DNA of 14,785 bases. Source: Nanobdellota archaeon. GTDB taxonomy: Archaea > Nanobdellota > Nanobdellia > SCGC-AAA011-G17 > GW2011-AR17. Position 1 is the stretch's first letter, and every line of letters starts with the position of its first letter. Made by a program: the position numbers and the translations under genes. The notes below the pieces were generated by a model, which saw nothing but the letters and a program-made list of their open reading frames with translations, had not been told where the DNA came from and ran no database searches. The stretch is from the NCBI GenBank assembly GCA_030018575.1, contig JASEIA010000032.1, positions 1 to 14,785 of the forward strand, given 5' to 3'. Below, piece after piece: positions 12,115-14,785 of the stretch.

Positions 12115-12156
12115 CCTTTATCTCGACATTGCATCCAGCTTCTTTCTCACTGACTT
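12115..12156. repeat. 42-bp direct repeat, copy B (native TFB 3' end)
   Basis: This copy holds the last codons and stop of TFB plus three bases beyond the stop. Identity with 11975-12016 stops abruptly on both sides, so it is not a longer decayed tandem duplication. Confidence 0.9.
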
Positions 12157-14592
12157 CTCAAAGTTCAGCTTCTTCAGAAGCTCCTTGTACCTGTTCCTGA
12201 TTGTGACTTCTGTGACGCCTGCAATGTCAGCAACTTCCCTCTGGGTTCTTTTCTCATTATTCAAGAGAGCAGCAACATAGAGTGATGCAGCTGCAATCCC
12301 GGTAGGGCCCCTTCCTGAAGTCAATTCTGACTGCTGAGCCATTTCCAGCAATTCAACAGCCTTGCTCTGGGTTTCGGCTGACAATTTCAATGCAGATGCA
12401 AACCTGGGTATGTAGTCAACAGGGTTGCTCGGCAGGATTCTTATTCCAAGCTCACGAGTAACAAACCTGTAAGTCCTTCCGATTTCCTTCTTGTCAATGC
12501 CGGAAGCTTCCTCTAATTCATCAAGGGTTCTCGGGACTTCGTGCCTTCTGCAAGCTGCGTACAATGCGCCTGCAACAACTGATTCCATGCTTCTTCCCCT
12601 TACCAATCCCCTTTGGACTGCAAGAGTGTAAATTCTCGCTGATTCCTCTTCAACGGATTTTGGAAGCTTAAGGAATGAGGCAACCCTTTTCAGTTCAGCT
12701 AATGCCAGTTTAAGATTTCTTTCAATTGCAGTACTGATTCTGTACTGCCACTTCCTTAATCTGAAAAATTTATTTTTTCCTTTCATGCCGAGCCTGTAAA
12801 TATCCCCTTTCTGCCCGACATCTGTGCCGAGGCCTCTGTCATATTTGGTATTATGCAGGAATATTCCTCCCCTGCCCCCTACAAAATTCTCCTCCCCGGG
12901 AACAGAGATGTCATAAGCATATTTGGATGTTGGCTTTGTTTTTGTTATTCCTGTTATCTTGAGATAAATAAAAGGCGCTTCTGCGATTTTTAGCAAGCCA
13001 GAATCATTATGAAGCCTTGCAATTTTTATCGCCCTTTCCCTGCTGATTCTTGCATTTTTCCTGCAGCCCAATTCCCTATAGTATTTTTCGTGCACAGGCA
13101 CAAGCGAGCCTATGCTGCCCTTGCCCTTGCTTATAGGCAGGGAATTTATGAGCCCGAGCTTCAAGGCAGCTTCAGGGTCGGCAATTTGCGTTTCAGTCAT
13201 GAGGCTTTCCCTTATTTCCTGGCCAGTGCTTTCAAGGATATGCTTTGGAATAAGCGCTTCTGTATAGCCTGCCTGAATCCCTATCTGCTGGTAAAGAGTT
13301 ATAATATCATTGCTCAGCTGCCCGCTTACAGAGCATGTTGAAACATGAACAGTCGGCCTGTTGCCTGCATTTTCCCTTACAAATAAAGAGCCGTCGCCAT
13401 TGATGTATGCCCTGAGAAAAGCCTTCTTCATATTATCAGGCAGGGAATAAACCAGCTCAGGCACCCTCTTTTGCTTTGCGCAGCTTCCGGCCAACAAGAC
13501 ATCCCTGAAAAGCATGCTCAGCAGCTTGCTTCTTATCTCAAGTTGGACAGCGCTTCCTTTTGGATACACCTTTGGCGCCATGCCAAAGATTTTGCTGGAA
13601 AGCTCCCTTACCTCCTCAATGTAAGCGGTTTCATGCGCGCCGAAAGAGAACACAACCGAATGCTCTGTGCAGTGGCCTTCGCTTGCGTAATACCCAAGCA
13701 TCCTGCAGAAGCCTTCTGTGATTGGGATTGAAAGAGGAAGCTCGTTTGGCCCGCTGTAAATCCCTATTCTTGAGCCGCTGAAATCAAATTCCATTGCCTC
13801 AGCAACTTCCAAAAGATTCTGCAGCGCCCAAAGAGGCATTGTGCCGCGCCTTTTCCAATCCTTTATCTGCCTTGCGTCAACATCCATCTTCGGCAGAATC
13901 TGCCTTGCATTCAAAAACAGCCAATCATCGCTGATATTTCTCAGGTATATGTTCTTGTGCTTTCCCGACAGCCTGAAAAACTCATCAAGTATTTTCAGCT
14001 CCATGTCAGGGTGGATTGCGGACGGCAGGTATAAAGGAGCCACGATAAACTGCCCTTCATGCAAGCCGCTGACTTTTGCGGGAATAATTTTGGAATTCTC
14101 AACTGTGAAAACGCTGTGCGCCCCTGTGGCTTTTACATTTTTTCCAAGCTCAAGCTTTATGTCATACATCTCCTTGACAGGATGCCTTGACACCTCCTGT
14201 ATTCCCTTGAACTTTATGTTATATTCATTGTCAAAGCAGACAGCCTTTTTTCCGCCTGGTATATTTGCATATTCCACATGGCCTTCTGTCTTTACATTTT
14301 TGCTTTTTGCAAGAATATTGTCTACGAACTCGCCTATTTTTACAACCCTTGTTCTCTTGTTTTCCTGCACAAGAATCGGCTCGGCATAATCCACGCTATA
14401 GGTCATGGGAGCTCCAGTCCTTCTTCTTTTTGAAGCCTGGTCGTGGTCAAACTCCCGCCACTCCTGGCCAAAGTCAACCATCCTGTCTTCTATAACCAGC
14501 CCGCAGTTCCTGCATATGATTTCGCCTTTTTCCTGGTGCACTGTAAGATTCAGAGAACGGCATTCCGGGCATTGCTTTATTGATGTGCTCAT
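12118..14592 (-). CDS. tfb: Transcription initiation factor B (TFB) interrupted by an intein
   Basis: An 824-aa precursor, giving a 308-aa TFB after splicing. TFB bridges TBP-TATA and RNA polymerase. The zinc ribbon (CPEC...CRNC) lies at residues 8-30, followed by the B-reader SKRRRTGAPMTY. The intein spans residues 66-581, then the B-linker resumes with TKYDRGLGTDV. Two cyclin folds follow (about 610-705 and 712-805), the second with a helix-turn-helix near its end (REVADIAGVTEVTIRNRYKEL). Joining the exteins restores the normal GAPMTY-T(x)xDxGLxT sequence. ATG 14592 is chosen over an in-frame TTG at 14631 because GGAGGA lies 4 nt before it and the TATA box overlaps the TTG. Its 3' end is duplicated downstream, and its promoter carries overlapping inverted repeats. 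Confidence 0.95.
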   Translation of the reverse strand: MSTSIKQCPECRSLNLTVHQEKGEIICRNCGLVIEDRMVDFGQEWREFDHDQASKRRRTGAPMTYSVDYAEPILVQENKRTRVVKIGEFVDNILAKSKNVKTEGHVEYANIPGGKKAVCFDNEYNIKFKGIQEVSRHPVKEMYDIKLELGKNVKATGAHSVFTVENSKIIPAKVSGLHEGQFIVAPLYLPSAIHPDMELKILDEFFRLSGKHKNIYLRNISDDWLFLNARQILPKMDVDARQIKDWKRRGTMPLWALQNLLEVAEAMEFDFSGSRIGIYSGPNELPLSIPITEGFCRMLGYYASEGHCTEHSVVFSFGAHETAYIEEVRELSSKIFGMAPKVYPKGSAVQLEIRSKLLSMLFRDVLLAGSCAKQKRVPELVYSLPDNMKKAFLRAYINGDGSLFVRENAGNRPTVHVSTCSVSGQLSNDIITLYQQIGIQAGYTEALIPKHILESTGQEIRESLMTETQIADPEAALKLGLINSLPISKGKGSIGSLVPVHEKYYRELGCRKNARISRERAIKIARLHNDSGLLKIAEAPFIYLKITGITKTKPTSKYAYDISVPGEENFVGGRGGIFLHNTKYDRGLGTDVGQKGDIYRLGMKGKNKFFRLRKWQYRISTAIERNLKLALAELKRVASFLKLPKSVEEESARIYTLAVQRGLVRGRSMESVVAGALYAACRRHEVPRTLDELEEASGIDKKEIGRTYRFVTRELGIRILPSNPVDYIPRFASALKLSAETQSKAVELLEMAQQSELTSGRGPTGIAAASLYVAALLNNEKRTQREVADIAGVTEVTIRNRYKELLKKLNFEKSVRKKLDAMSR
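12850..14397 (-). mobile_element. 516-aa intein with LAGLIDADG homing endonuclease in TFB
   Basis: Precursor residues 66-581 (from ATG 14592). Block A starts with Ser1 (SVDYAEPILVQENKRTRVVKIGEFVD). Block B has TGAH (T156, H159). Blocks F/G are YAYDISVPGEENFV and FLHN, then Thr+1, so all splicing residues are present. The endonuclease has two LAGLIDADG motifs, LGYYASEGH (E305) and LRAYINGDG (D400), both with their acidic residue, so homing activity is plausible. A helix-turn-helix-like segment (RQIKDWKRRGTMPLWALQNLLEVAE) between block B and the first motif may help DNA recognition. It sits in the B-reader/B-linker, one of the most conserved stretches of TFB. An intein in M. jannaschii TFB is known; whether the insertion site is the same I cannot check. 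Confidence 0.95.
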
Positions 14593-14596
14593 TTTA

Positions 14597-14602
14597 TCCT
14601 CC
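14597..14602 (-). promoter_or_regulatory. Shine-Dalgarno site that sets the TFB start
   Basis: GGAGGA followed by TAAA and the ATG at 14592. It decides for a 15-nt leader and against the upstream TTG start. Confidence 0.75.
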
Positions 14603-14630
14603 GCGGCTGGGCGCCTATTGTTGTATCCCA

Positions 14631-14638
14631 ATATATAT
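14631..14638 (-). promoter_or_regulatory. TATA box of TFB
   Basis: ATATATAT on the minus strand predicts a start of transcription near 14607, giving a leader of about 15 nt that contains the GGAGGA site. Confidence 0.6.
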
Positions 14639-14651
14639 GTTGCATTATATT

Positions 14652-14710
14652 CGAAAATATTGCATATTTTCGGATATCCGAAAACATATGTTCTCTAACA
14701 TATGTTTTCG
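14652..14710. promoter_or_regulatory. Three overlapping inverted repeats upstream of TFB
   Basis: Four CGAAAA(T/C)AT half-sites alternate in orientation at 14652, 14664, 14679 and 14702. They make three palindromes that share arms: CGAAAATAT-TGC-ATATTTTCG (14652-14672), TTTTCGGATATCCGAAAA (14667-14684, 18 bp perfect) and CGAAAACATATGTT-CTCT-AACATATGTTTTCG (14679-14710, 14-bp perfect arms). The array lies directly upstream of the TFB TATA box, where an activator or repressor would bind. Confidence 0.7.
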
Positions 14711-14722
14711 AATACAATAAAA

Positions 14723-14754
14723 TTTATAAAAGAGTTGTCTTCTCTATTTATAAA
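14723..14754. promoter_or_regulatory. Two self-complementary TATA boxes near the right edge
   Basis: TTTATAAA occurs at 14723-14730 and 14747-14754. Being palindromic, they could serve a divergent gene on the plus strand (an ATG lies at 14781, a GTG at 14771, at the window end) or a distal TFB start. Direction cannot be decided from this window. Confidence 0.4.
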
Positions 14755-14785
14755 CTTTTCGGTGTTTTGCGTGATACCGAATGAG

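Noticed and set aside
11975..12156. CRISPR-like repeat-spacer unit
   Set aside because: There are only two repeats, of 42 bp with a 98-bp spacer, and both encode the TFB C-terminus. No further repeats or cas genes are present.
14593..14631. TTG start extending TFB by 13 residues
   Set aside because: The TTG overlaps the predicted TATA box. The ATG at 14592 has GGAGGA 4 nt upstream, and the zinc ribbon begins right after it, as in other TFBs.

Overview
The window is archaeal. The evidence is a TFB transcription factor, a histone-fold protein, an archaeal-type Trm1, a tRNA-Ser without an encoded CCA, TATA boxes placed 20-24 nt before many start codons (leaderless mRNAs), and surface proteins of archaeal type. 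The style points to a DPANN-like archaeon of the Woesearchaeota/Pacearchaeota kind: a pilin-like protein with an RGQVTIFIILG N-terminus and a giant cysteine-rich MopE/'CDGIDNDCDG' surface protein. That placement is inference, and no 16S rRNA is present.

Layout. Bases 63-1773: trm1 (-) and a signal-peptide/C-terminal-anchor membrane protein (+) diverge from one self-complementary TATA box lying exactly 22 nt from both ATGs. Bases 1824-1907: tRNA-Ser(UGA) with its own promoter. Bases 1941-3907 (-): a leaderless operon of two paralogous single-pass membrane proteins (194 and 235 aa, each with a Cys pair 26 residues apart in its ectodomain) and an MJ0882/RsmC-like methyltransferase. Bases 3978-9238 (-): a pilin-like protein whose stop overlaps, by ATGA, the start of a 1584-aa secreted, membrane-anchored, cysteine-rich protein. 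Bases 9297-10526 (-): an archaeal ATPase of the DUF234 type with a PD-(D/E)XK-like C-terminus.

Bases 10796-11833 (-): HEPN, minimal nucleotidyltransferase (MNT) and a short histone overlap in one operon, preceded by four copies of a 15-bp AT-rich palindrome in a 40-18-40 spacing. Bases 12118-14592 (-): TFB interrupted by a 516-aa intein with a LAGLIDADG endonuclease. TFB is preceded by a strong Shine-Dalgarno site and three overlapping inverted repeats. The last 42 bp of the TFB gene region are repeated exactly 140 bp further on, which looks like an attachment-site or recombination scar next to the HEPN-MNT-histone block.

How it fits together. The left half is tRNA modification and cell surface. 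The right half is a transcription/chromatin and selfish-element neighbourhood: an intein in TFB, a duplicated TFB end, and a toxin-antitoxin-like pair coupled to a histone under an apparent operator array. The most distinctive candidate system is HEPN-MNT-histone with its palindrome array.
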